DNA of 35,902 nt, taken from NCBI GenBank assembly GCA_030538255.1, contig JAUNUI010000028.1, forward strand, positions 1 to 35,902, in the 5' to 3' direction. The notes beneath the pieces were generated by a model that worked only from the letters and a program-made list of their open reading frames with translations, made no database searches and had not been told where the DNA came from. Positions 7,891 through 15,229 of the stretch are shown one piece after another (the first letter of the stretch is position 1; each line of letters opens with the position of its first letter). The stretch is from Pelistega sp. Lineage in GTDB: Bacteria > Pseudomonadota > Gammaproteobacteria > Burkholderiales > Burkholderiaceae_B. The translations under genes and the position numbers were made by a program.

Positions 7891-9786
7891 ATGTGTGGAA
7901 TTATTGGCTTAATTGGTCAGTTTTCGCAGAAACAAGAAAAACTCGAACAAGCATGCGAGCGCCTTAAGCGACGCGGCCCCGATAGTCGGGGAGTCTGGTT
8001 AAGTGCCGATCAGAAGGTTGGATTAGCCCACGTGCGCTTAGCGATTCAAGATCTCTCTGAGCATGGGCATCAACCAATGTTAAGCGCTGATCAGCGCTAC
8101 GTGATGGTCTTTAATGGTGAGATTTATAATCATTTTGCCTTGCGTGATGCGCTCGGTAGTCAGGCCCCACAATGGCGTGGTCACTCTGATACGGAAACCT
8201 TACTAGCCTGCTTTGTCGCCTGGGGTGTAGAGCAAACCTTGCGTCAAGCCGTGGGTATGTTTGCTTTTGCCTTATGGGACCAAGAGCAAGGGAGCTTAGT
8301 GTTAGGGCGTGACCGTTTTGGTGAAAAGCCCTTGTACTATACGCAACAAGCGCAAGGTTTGCTCTTTGCTTCAGAGTTGAAAGCATTCATGCCAATAGCA
8401 GAATTCGATAAGCGTATCAATCGCGGTGCTGTTGCACTATTGATGCGTCATAATTATATTCCTGCGCCACACACCATCTTTGAGCGGGTTTATAAATTAC
8501 CACCCGCCTCCTATCTGCAATTAGACGCTGAGCACTTATTCTCACAACATGAATTACCTGAACCTAAGCGCTATTGGTCTGCTTATGAGGTCGCCAAGCG
8601 TAGTAGCGCACGCGTATTTGCGGATGACGATAAAGCGATTGATGCATTTGAGCGTGTGCTGAGTGATGCGGTTCAAGGGCAGATGCTGGCCGATGTCAGT
8701 CTTGGTGCCTTTTTATCAGGTGGCACCGACTCTTCATTGATTGTGGCTATGATGCAAAAGCAAAGCACGCAAGCGGTGAAGACTTTTGCCATTGGCTTTG
8801 AGGAACAAGCCTATAATGAGGCGCCTTTCGCTAAAGCGGTGGCCGAGCATCTAGGTACAGACCATACTGAACTGTACATGAATGGTAATGACGCCTTAAC
8901 TATCTTCCAATCCTTGGCGGATGTATATAGTGAGCCTTTTGCCGATTCCTCTCAATTGCCTGTCTTGTTGATGATGGGACTCACCGCACAGCATGTTAAG
9001 GTCGCCTTATCGGGTGATGCGGGTGATGAATTGTTCGGTGGTTATAAGCGCTATGCAAGGGCACAAGCTTGGTGGGATCGCTGTCAGAAAATTCCTTCTG
9101 CAATGCGTCCAACTGTGGCGAAGATGCTGAGTACTTTGGCGAGTAGCTTGCCCTTAGGTCAAAAACAGGAGAAGTGTGTGCAATTCGCCCAGCTCCTACG
9201 CGCCAAGAATACCGTGGAGTTTTATCGACCGTTTGTTTCTTATTGGAAGCAGCCCGAGAACTTGGTGCTCCAATCGGAGGCCTTGAGTACATGTTTTGAT
9301 GGTAAGCCATTGCGTAATTTACAAGATACGATGCAAATCTTAGATACGCTTTCGTACCTGCCCGATGATATCTTAGTGAAGGTGGATAGGGCGGCGATGT
9401 ACCATTCCTTAGAAACGCGAGTGCCGCTCTTGGATCACCGCGTATTTGAATTTGTCTGGGATATTCATCCGCGCTATAAGCAACGTGATGGTCAATCGAA
9501 GTGGCTGATGAAGCAGTTGCTCTATCGTCATGTCCCTCAAGCCTTACTTGAGCGCCCCAAGAAAGGCTTTTCTGTGCCACTTGGACAATGGTTACGTGGT
9601 CCCATGAAAACCTGGGCCTCAGATCTTTTATCCCAAGATCGCTTGCAGCAGCAGGGCTTATTTGATGCGTCTTGCGTACAGCGCATTTGGCAGCAACACC
9701 AACAAGGCGCGGGTGATTGGAGCGCGCATCTATGGGGAATCTTAATGATGCAAGCCTGGTTAGATACGTATCAAATTCGCGTCTAA
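7891..9786 (+). CDS. asnB: AsnB/WbpS-type glutamine-dependent amidotransferase
   Basis: Class II (Ntn) glutamine amidotransferase fused to an asparagine-synthetase ATP-pyrophosphatase domain, 631 residues. The N-terminus MCGIIGLIG gives the catalytic Cys2 after Met removal, followed by RRGPDS and VFNGEIYNH glutaminase motifs. The synthetase half has the PPi loop SGGTDSS (~residues 276-282), LSGDAGDELFGGYKRY, and ETRVPLLDHRVFEF. Such paralogues in O-antigen loci (WbpS in P. aeruginosa O6, beside wbpO and wbpP as here) are thought to convert the uronic acid carboxyl to the amide. Context therefore suggests formation of a GalNAcA amide rather than free asparagine, though asparagine synthesis cannot be excluded. 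ATG 7891 is preceded by AGGA. Confidence 0.9.
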   Translation: MCGIIGLIGQFSQKQEKLEQACERLKRRGPDSRGVWLSADQKVGLAHVRLAIQDLSEHGHQPMLSADQRYVMVFNGEIYNHFALRDALGSQAPQWRGHSDTETLLACFVAWGVEQTLRQAVGMFAFALWDQEQGSLVLGRDRFGEKPLYYTQQAQGLLFASELKAFMPIAEFDKRINRGAVALLMRHNYIPAPHTIFERVYKLPPASYLQLDAEHLFSQHELPEPKRYWSAYEVAKRSSARVFADDDKAIDAFERVLSDAVQGQMLADVSLGAFLSGGTDSSLIVAMMQKQSTQAVKTFAIGFEEQAYNEAPFAKAVAEHLGTDHTELYMNGNDALTIFQSLADVYSEPFADSSQLPVLLMMGLTAQHVKVALSGDAGDELFGGYKRYARAQAWWDRCQKIPSAMRPTVAKMLSTLASSLPLGQKQEKCVQFAQLLRAKNTVEFYRPFVSYWKQPENLVLQSEALSTCFDGKPLRNLQDTMQILDTLSYLPDDILVKVDRAAMYHSLETRVPLLDHRVFEFVWDIHPRYKQRDGQSKWLMKQLLYRHVPQALLERPKKGFSVPLGQWLRGPMKTWASDLLSQDRLQQQGLFDASCVQRIWQQHQQGAGDWSAHLWGILMMQAWLDTYQIRV

Positions 9787-9955
9787 GTGCAGAGTAGATT
9801 GAAATCAATTTACGATGCTAGTGTGAAATTAGAAGCCTTATTAAATCTATGCTAAGTAAGAGCAGTTTATTAAAATGCATTAAATGATGGTGGTGTGACA
9901 TTAACGTCTTATTAAATCTGCATCAAAGTGACAAGCGAGAAATCTGGATAAACAC
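9787..9955. repeat. Intergenic spacer with 12-bp exact and ~28-bp diverged direct repeats
   Basis: cttattaaatct occurs at 9837-9848 and 9908-9919 (period 71). The match extends leftward in diverged form (gtgtgaaatta... and gtgtgacatta...). The first bases after the asnB stop (tagat...atcaa...agtg) also weakly echo the gene's last codons. No gene or clear promoter is visible. Confidence 0.6.
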
Positions 9956-11062
9956 ATGAAGATAATGTTGTTGTTAAGTTCTTTAAATGCCGGTGGTGCG
10001 GAACGTGTTGGTGTCAGTTTGGCGAATGCCTGGGTGGAGCGAGGATACGAGGTGGTATTGGTAGCAACATTCAATCAGGGTTGCGGGGAGTCATTCTATC
10101 CCTTAGATGATCGTGTCCGTGTTGTATGGCTAAGTCAGCTAATGCCTCAAAATAAATTGCTTAAGCGAGGTCTTAAGCCTTTTTACTTACGTCGTGTTAT
10201 GCGGCAAGAGCGCCCTGATATCATGGTGTCGTTCTTAACTAATGTGAATGTCATGAGTCTGATAGCAAGCATGGGTTTACGGATTCCCTTGATTGTTTCG
10301 GAGCGCTCTAATCCATTGCACCAGAAAATTAGTTCAGCATTAAAATCTTTACGCCGTCGCTTATATCCGCGTGCGGATGTGGTGATGCTGCAAACCAAGC
10401 AAGCAGCCGATGAGTTCCAAGCGAGTATGCCTGCTTTAAAGTCCTTGGTGGTGATGCCCAATCCCTTACCTCTTGATTTGCAGCTGAGTGCGCTTAGTGT
10501 TGAGAAGCCACAACGGATTATGGCAATGGGGCGTTTGGTCAAGAGTAAGCAGTTTGATTTATTGATTCATGTGTTTAGCCAAGCCAGTAAGCAGATACCT
10601 GGGTGGACCTTACATATTTATGGTGATGGCCCTGAGCGAGAGAAACTCCAGCAGTTGATTGGGAGTTTGAATAAAACCGAATCGATTTTCCTTGAAGGCA
10701 AAACTACTGAGCCCTGGGAAAAAATGCGTGAGGCGCAAATTTTCGCCATGACTTCACGCTTAGAGGGTTTTCCGAATGCCATGATGGAGGCGATGGCAAT
10801 GGGCTTGCCCGTGATTGCCTTTGACTGCCCAAGTGGTCCGCGAGAAATTAGCCAAGAAGGGCAATGCGCGCAGATTGTTCCCTTAGATGATACACAACAA
10901 TTTCAAGCTGGCTTGATACGTATGATGCAAGATACAGCGTATCGACAGAGCATGGCAAGCTGTGGGCAAGAGCATGTGTTTACGCACTACTGTCAAGAGC
11001 AGGTGTTAGGGCAGTGGGATGCTTTGTTTGAACAACTTCTAGATCGGCCCTTGAAGCATTAA
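9956..11062 (+). CDS. GT4-family glycosyltransferase (paralogue of 6761-7882)
   Basis: GT-B glycosyltransferase of 368 residues, starting MKIMLLLSSLNAGGAERVG. Landmarks match the first GT of the cluster one for one: GGAERV, SERSNPLHQKISS, RLYPRADVV, AMGRLVKSKQFDLL, GDGPERE, then the E-x7-E motif in LEGFPNAMMEAMAMGLPVIAFD and SGPREIS. The two probably arose by duplication and now flank the amidotransferase gene. The start is ATG 9956; a clear Shine-Dalgarno is absent. The next gene begins 24 bases after its stop, so co-transcription is likely. Donor sugar unknown. Confidence 0.88.
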   Translation: MKIMLLLSSLNAGGAERVGVSLANAWVERGYEVVLVATFNQGCGESFYPLDDRVRVVWLSQLMPQNKLLKRGLKPFYLRRVMRQERPDIMVSFLTNVNVMSLIASMGLRIPLIVSERSNPLHQKISSALKSLRRRLYPRADVVMLQTKQAADEFQASMPALKSLVVMPNPLPLDLQLSALSVEKPQRIMAMGRLVKSKQFDLLIHVFSQASKQIPGWTLHIYGDGPEREKLQQLIGSLNKTESIFLEGKTTEPWEKMREAQIFAMTSRLEGFPNAMMEAMAMGLPVIAFDCPSGPREISQEGQCAQIVPLDDTQQFQAGLIRMMQDTAYRQSMASCGQEHVFTHYCQEQVLGQWDALFEQLLDRPLKH

Positions 11063-11086
11063 GAACGAAACGGAATTAAGATAACT

Positions 11087-12424
11087 ATGAAGCGTAAATT
11101 ACGTGTACTGCACATTATTAGTGGGCTTGGTCAAGGCGGCGCCGAAAGCGTGTTGACTCGATTAGTCGCGCATTCACAAGAAGAGAATATTGTTTTATCC
11201 TTCGCTGATGAGGGCATGTATGGCCCCCAGATTCGCCAAGCGGGTGTTGAGCTACATTGCCTAGGAATGCGCCCAGGCCGTTTAAGTGTGGGCGACTTTT
11301 CGCGTTTAATAAAGAAAATCCGTGAGTTAAAACCTGATGTGGTGCAAACCTGGATGTATCATGCGGACTTTATTGCCGGACTCGCAGCGCGTATGGCTGG
11401 CTGCAAGCATATTGCTTGGGGGATTCGTAATTCTGGTTATCAACTTAAGCAAAGCTCACGTAGCGCGTATTATCTAGCGCGCCTGAGTGGTCTAATGAGC
11501 CGCCTAATTCCACAGAAAATTATTGTATGTGGAGAGCAGGCGGCGCAATTACATCAAGCCTGGGCCTATGATAAAAATCGAATGATTGTTATCCAGAACG
11601 GTTACGATCTTAGCCGCTGGCAAGACGACTCCTTAGGAGCAGAGCAACTTCGACATGCATGGCAGATTAAACCTGGTGAACAGCTCTTGGGCTTTGTGGC
11701 GCGCTGGAATCCCTTAAAAGATCATACGAGTTTATTGCGCGCCTATGCATTACTGAAGCAAGAGCGACTTAAGCAAGGCCGCATGGCACCGCGCTTAGTG
11801 TTAGTAGGTAAGGGCTTGGAGACGAGCAATGCGCCATTGATGGCTTTGATTGATGAGCTAGGGTTAAAAGCTCAAGACGAGACGCAGCTAATGCAAGCGT
11901 TAGCAACGGCACAAACGCTAGATGCTGAGCACTCTGACTTGCAAGGGGACAATAAGCCGCTGACCTCTGAGCACTCTGACTTGCAGGATGACAATAAGCT
12001 AGTGGCCTCACAAGCTTCTACGCTACAGGAGGGCAGATCTAATCATACCGACATTATTCTTCTTGGGATGCGCAGCGATGTACCCACGATTATGTCGGCT
12101 CTAGATATTCATGTCTTATCCAGTATTGCTGAGGGCTTTCCGAATGTGGTGGCTGAGGCCATGGCTTGTGGCACCCCTTGTGTGGTGACGGATGTAGGTG
12201 ATGCGGCCTTGATGGTGGGTGATTTGGGCTGGGTCGCACAGCCGAGTAATCCAGAGGATTTGGCGCAGAAGATAGCCCAAGCTCTTAACTATCTAGAGAG
12301 TCTGAGCATGCAAGAACAAGAGCAGTATGCGCGACGGGTTCGTCAATTTGTTTTGGATAATTTTAGTTTATCGACAATGGTGGATCGCTATGAACAGACT
12401 TGGCGAGATATGGTTGAGGCTTAG
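11087..12424 (+). CDS. GT4-family glycosyltransferase with an inserted repeat segment
   Basis: GT-B enzyme of 445 residues, about 60-70 longer than usual. The acceptor half begins RKLRVLHIISGLGQGGAESV and contains VQTWMYHADFIAGLAARMAG, as in WbpT-like transferases. The donor half has GFVARWNPLKDHTSLL, LVGKGLE, and the motif block HVLSSIAEGFPNVVAEAMACGTP. Between LIDELGL and IILLGMRSDVP, normally only a few residues apart, lies an insertion at ~residues 262-320 containing two tandem 14-residue units beginning EHSDLQ. The core motifs are intact, so the enzyme is probably active. A diverged copy of its last 13 codons plus stop lies just downstream. ATG 11087 has a weak ribosome binding site. Confidence 0.87.
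   Translation: MKRKLRVLHIISGLGQGGAESVLTRLVAHSQEENIVLSFADEGMYGPQIRQAGVELHCLGMRPGRLSVGDFSRLIKKIRELKPDVVQTWMYHADFIAGLAARMAGCKHIAWGIRNSGYQLKQSSRSAYYLARLSGLMSRLIPQKIIVCGEQAAQLHQAWAYDKNRMIVIQNGYDLSRWQDDSLGAEQLRHAWQIKPGEQLLGFVARWNPLKDHTSLLRAYALLKQERLKQGRMAPRLVLVGKGLETSNAPLMALIDELGLKAQDETQLMQALATAQTLDAEHSDLQGDNKPLTSEHSDLQDDNKLVASQASTLQEGRSNHTDIILLGMRSDVPTIMSALDIHVLSSIAEGFPNVVAEAMACGTPCVVTDVGDAALMVGDLGWVAQPSNPEDLAQKIAQALNYLESLSMQEQEQYARRVRQFVLDNFSLSTMVDRYEQTWRDMVEA
11926..12009 (+). repeat. 42-bp tandem duplication inside a glycosyltransferase gene
   Basis: Units 11926-11967 and 11968-12009 match at 35 of 42 positions and encode 14 residues each (EHSDLQGDNKPLTS and EHSDLQDDNKLVAS). A third weak unit may follow (SxLQ at the same phase). 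The frame is kept. Confidence 0.9.
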
Positions 12425-12470
12425 CTCGAATCGTTATGAGCAAACTGATCACAATATGGCTGAAGCTTAA
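12383..12470 (+). repeat. Diverged copy of the glycosyltransferase 3' end, stop included
   Basis: 12383-12424 (13 codons plus TAG) is repeated ungapped at 12429-12470 with 29 of 42 bases equal. Translated, DRYEQTWRDMVEA-stop becomes NRYEQTDHNMAEA-stop. Several changes are synonymous (CGC/CGT, GAA/GAG, CAG/CAA, GAG/GAA) and the stop changes TAG to TAA. The copy lies outside the gene and in another frame. Confidence 0.8.
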
Positions 12471-12482
12471 AGGATATAAATA

Positions 12483-13610
12483 ATGGCCAAAATATTCATG
12501 GTAGTCAATAATCCAGCATTCTTCCTATCGCATCGTTTGCCGATAGCCTTGGCTGCAAAGCAAGCAGGGCATGATGTGCATATCGTGACCATGGCTGGAG
12601 AATCGGTTAAGACTATCTTAGCAGCAGGGCTAAAGCACCATGCCTTGCCCATGTCGCGTAGTGGTACTAATCCCTTGCAAGAGTTCAAGACGCTTATGTT
12701 TCTCTATTGTCTTTTTCGTCGAGAACAGCCGGATTTAGTGCACTTGGTTACGATTAAGCCTGTGCTCTATGGTGGGATTGCTGCACGCTTGGCTAAGGTA
12801 AAAGGCCTTGTGTATGCGATTTCAGGTCTAGGGTTTATTTTTACGCGGCAACGTAATGGTTTAGATCTGCTCAAAACAGCAGCAGTAACTTTATATAAAT
12901 TGGCTCTAGGCCATCCGAATAGCAAAGTGATTGTGCAAAACCAAGATGATAAGAAAGTCTTGGAGCAAATAGGTGCATTGCGCGCCAATCAGGCCGTACT
13001 AATCAAGGGCTCTGGCGTTGATATGCAGGAGTTTGCCGCCACGCCAGAGCCGCCGGAGCCGGTTGTCGTCACGATGGCGGCTCGCTTGTTAAAAGATAAA
13101 GGCGTTATGGAATATGCCCAAGCTGCACGTCTAGCACGTGATGCGGGTGATCATACGAGTGTCTGGCAACTCGCGGGCAGCCTAGATCCAGGCAATCCCG
13201 CTTCTCTTAATGAGCAAGAATTATCACAAATTAGTGAGCATCTGCAGGTGCTGGGTGAGCGCCATGATATTGCCCAACTCTATGCGCAGTCGCATATTGT
13301 CGTCTTGCCTTCGTATCGTGAGGGTATTCCTAAGTCTCTGCTTGAAGCGGCTGCCAGTGCGCGTCCTATTGTTACCAGTGATGTGCCAGGATGTCGTGAT
13401 GCGATTATTGTGCATAAAACCGGTGAGTTAGTACCCGTTAAAGATGCGCATGCCTTAAGTGAGGCGATTCAAGGCCTGATTAGCGATAAGCAGCGCCGGC
13501 AAGCCATGGGTAAAGCGGGGCGCGAACTGGCTGAAGAGGAGTTCGCTTTGCCGATTATTATTGAGCAACATAGAGCACTTTATCAAGAGCTGTTAGACCA
13601 GCAAAAGTAA
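12483..13610 (+). CDS. PglA-like GT4 glycosyltransferase
   Basis: GT-B glycosyltransferase of 375 residues. The N-terminus (AKIFMVVNNPAFFLSHRLPI) and the segment HLVTIKPVLYGGIAARLAK then YAISGLGFIFT recall the PglA/WbpU-like group, which adds the second sugar, often an alpha-1,3 HexNAc, to an undecaprenyl-PP-HexNAc. The donor domain has VTMAARLLKDKGVMEYAQA, then PSYREGIPKSLLEAAASARPIV with E-x7-E, and GCRDAI. ATG 12483 is preceded by AGGA eight bases away. It is the last gene of the plus-strand cluster and converges on the mutase. Donor and linkage are unproven. Confidence 0.87.
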   Translation: MAKIFMVVNNPAFFLSHRLPIALAAKQAGHDVHIVTMAGESVKTILAAGLKHHALPMSRSGTNPLQEFKTLMFLYCLFRREQPDLVHLVTIKPVLYGGIAARLAKVKGLVYAISGLGFIFTRQRNGLDLLKTAAVTLYKLALGHPNSKVIVQNQDDKKVLEQIGALRANQAVLIKGSGVDMQEFAATPEPPEPVVVTMAARLLKDKGVMEYAQAARLARDAGDHTSVWQLAGSLDPGNPASLNEQELSQISEHLQVLGERHDIAQLYAQSHIVVLPSYREGIPKSLLEAAASARPIVTSDVPGCRDAIIVHKTGELVPVKDAHALSEAIQGLISDKQRRQAMGKAGRELAEEEFALPIIIEQHRALYQELLDQQK

Positions 13611-13628
13611 TCAAGACAACAAGGCTAA
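13596..13628 (+). repeat. Possible in-frame echo of a glycosyltransferase tail
   Basis: The last codons GAC CAG CAA AAG TAA are followed 18 bases later, in the same frame, by AGA CAA CAA GGC TAA. The match is short and Gln-rich, so chance is possible. Confidence 0.4.
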
Positions 13629-13642
13629 GCATTACTTTAGGC

Positions 13643-15100
13643 TTAAAAAGGCAGCGTCACGTCAGGGGCAAACTGCTGAAATAGACTACGGAAGTCAGCT
13701 TGGATTTGCGCTAAACTTGCTTGGTCCTGTGCTTCAAATCGCAACACAATAACAGGCGTTGTGTTCGAGGCCCTGGCCAAACCAAAACCATAAGGATATT
13801 CAGCACGAATACCATCAATCTTGATGAGGCGCGTAGCTTTAGGTAGTTCCGCTTGTGCTTGTAATTGAGCGATGAGGGCATGTGGCTGACCGTCTTGCAT
13901 CTGGATTTTTAATTCAGGTGTAGAGATGTCTTGTGGTAGGGCTTCCAAGACCGCACTGGCGTTCTCGTGACGCGACAGAATTTCTAAGAGGCGAGCACCC
14001 GTATACAGCCCATCATCAAAGCCATACCAACGTTCTTTAAAGAAAATATGCCCGCTCATCTCGCCACCTAAAGCGGCTTGCTCAAGCAGCATCTTATGTT
14101 TGATTAATGAGTGACCTGTCTGCCACATCAGAGCCTTGCCACCTGCTGCTTCAATCTGCTCGCCAACATGGCGGCTGCACTTGACGTCATAGACAATGGT
14201 AGCGCCTGGAACCCGAGATAAGACATCTTGACTAAAGAGAATTAATTGACGATCTGGCCAGATGATTTGCCCTGTTTTCGTGACTACACCCAGTCGGTCG
14301 GCATCGCCATCGAAGGCTAAACCAATCTCACAATCGCTGCTTTGTACATGTTCGATAAGGTCCTGCAAATTATGTGGGTCAGCGGGATCAGGGTGATGGT
14401 GCGGGAAATCAGCATCGACTTCGCAGTAGAGTGCATCAATGTCACAGCCTAGGCGTCGGAATAAATCTTCGGCCACAACGCCGCCTACGCCGCTGCCACA
14501 GTCGATAGCAATCTTCATGGGGCGGCTGAGCTGAATATCACTGGCGATGCGTTGAATATAGTCTGGAATAACCTTAATCACTTGCTCGGTGCCTGCCAAG
14601 TGAGCAGAGCCTTTTTCAAGTTGCGTAGTTGGCGTATTCAGCGCTGGCTTAAGTAATGGCGGCGTTGACGAATTCGCAGGGCCTTTTTCAAGTAGCGCCA
14701 GCATCTCAACATAGAGGGAACTGACTTGCTCACCATATAAGGCCTGACCATTGAGCATCATTTTGAAGCCATTGTAGTCAGGTGGATTATGGCTGCCTGT
14801 GATTGCTACAGCGGCACCAATCTGGTGGTGGTAGGTGTAAAAATACACGAGAGGCGTCGGCACCATGCCAAGATTAATCACCTGCACGCCTTGATCGCGT
14901 ATGCCGGCGCTTAATTGCTGCGCTAAATGAGGGCTACTATGCCGCCCATCAAAACCCAAGACAATCTGTGTGTGTGCAAATTGACGAGCACGTTGACCTA
15001 AAGCGCGGCCGAGTAAAAAGGCGAAGTCCTGATTAATTTGCTCGGGCACAATACCACGAATATCATAGGCTTTGAAGACATTTTGCGGTAAAGCGTGCAT
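13643..15100 (-). CDS. Phosphomannomutase/phosphoglucomutase (AlgC/ManB type)
   Basis: Alpha-D-phosphohexomutase that interconverts hexose 6- and 1-phosphates, supplying Glc-1-P or Man-1-P for nucleotide sugars. In 485 residues it has the phosphoserine loop TGSHNPPDYNGFK (~residues 105-117), the metal loop DGDADRLG, the sugar-binding GEMSGHIFF, and a C-terminal phosphate-binding domain with RASNTTP. It is about 20 residues longer than AlgC. The excess is a Pro/Ser/Thr-rich insertion (~residues 136-170) carrying LEKG twice. ATG 15100 has AAGGA upstream. It converges on the glycan cluster but is transcribed separately, so it may serve LPS or exopolysaccharide more generally. Confidence 0.92.
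   Translation of the reverse strand: MHALPQNVFKAYDIRGIVPEQINQDFAFLLGRALGQRARQFAHTQIVLGFDGRHSSPHLAQQLSAGIRDQGVQVINLGMVPTPLVYFYTYHHQIGAAVAITGSHNPPDYNGFKMMLNGQALYGEQVSSLYVEMLALLEKGPANSSTPPLLKPALNTPTTQLEKGSAHLAGTEQVIKVIPDYIQRIASDIQLSRPMKIAIDCGSGVGGVVAEDLFRRLGCDIDALYCEVDADFPHHHPDPADPHNLQDLIEHVQSSDCEIGLAFDGDADRLGVVTKTGQIIWPDRQLILFSQDVLSRVPGATIVYDVKCSRHVGEQIEAAGGKALMWQTGHSLIKHKMLLEQAALGGEMSGHIFFKERWYGFDDGLYTGARLLEILSRHENASAVLEALPQDISTPELKIQMQDGQPHALIAQLQAQAELPKATRLIKIDGIRAEYPYGFGLARASNTTPVIVLRFEAQDQASLAQIQADFRSLFQQFAPDVTLPF
14609..14697 (-). repeat. 72-bp-spaced direct repeat inside the mutase gene
   Basis: gcctttttcaagt.gcg at 14609-14625 recurs at 14681-14697 with one mismatch in 17. On the coding strand both encode a (L/Q)LEKG stretch in the extra Pro/Ser/Thr-rich loop. 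The 72-base spacing keeps the frame. Confidence 0.75.
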
Positions 15101-15229
15101 AGGAAATCCTTATAAAACATGTAAAACGCACATAATACCTAAACATTAGCAGTTTTTTTCGGTAGAATGGTTTTTACATTTCTTCGCTTAACGAAAACTT
15201 ACAGCAGACCAAGCATTTTAGGTACCGAT

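Noticed and set aside
8996-9808. Minus-strand open frame of 270 codons
   Set aside because: It is antisense to the well-conserved asnB gene; its product is Arg/Ser/His-rich and resembles no family. It is a frame shadow.
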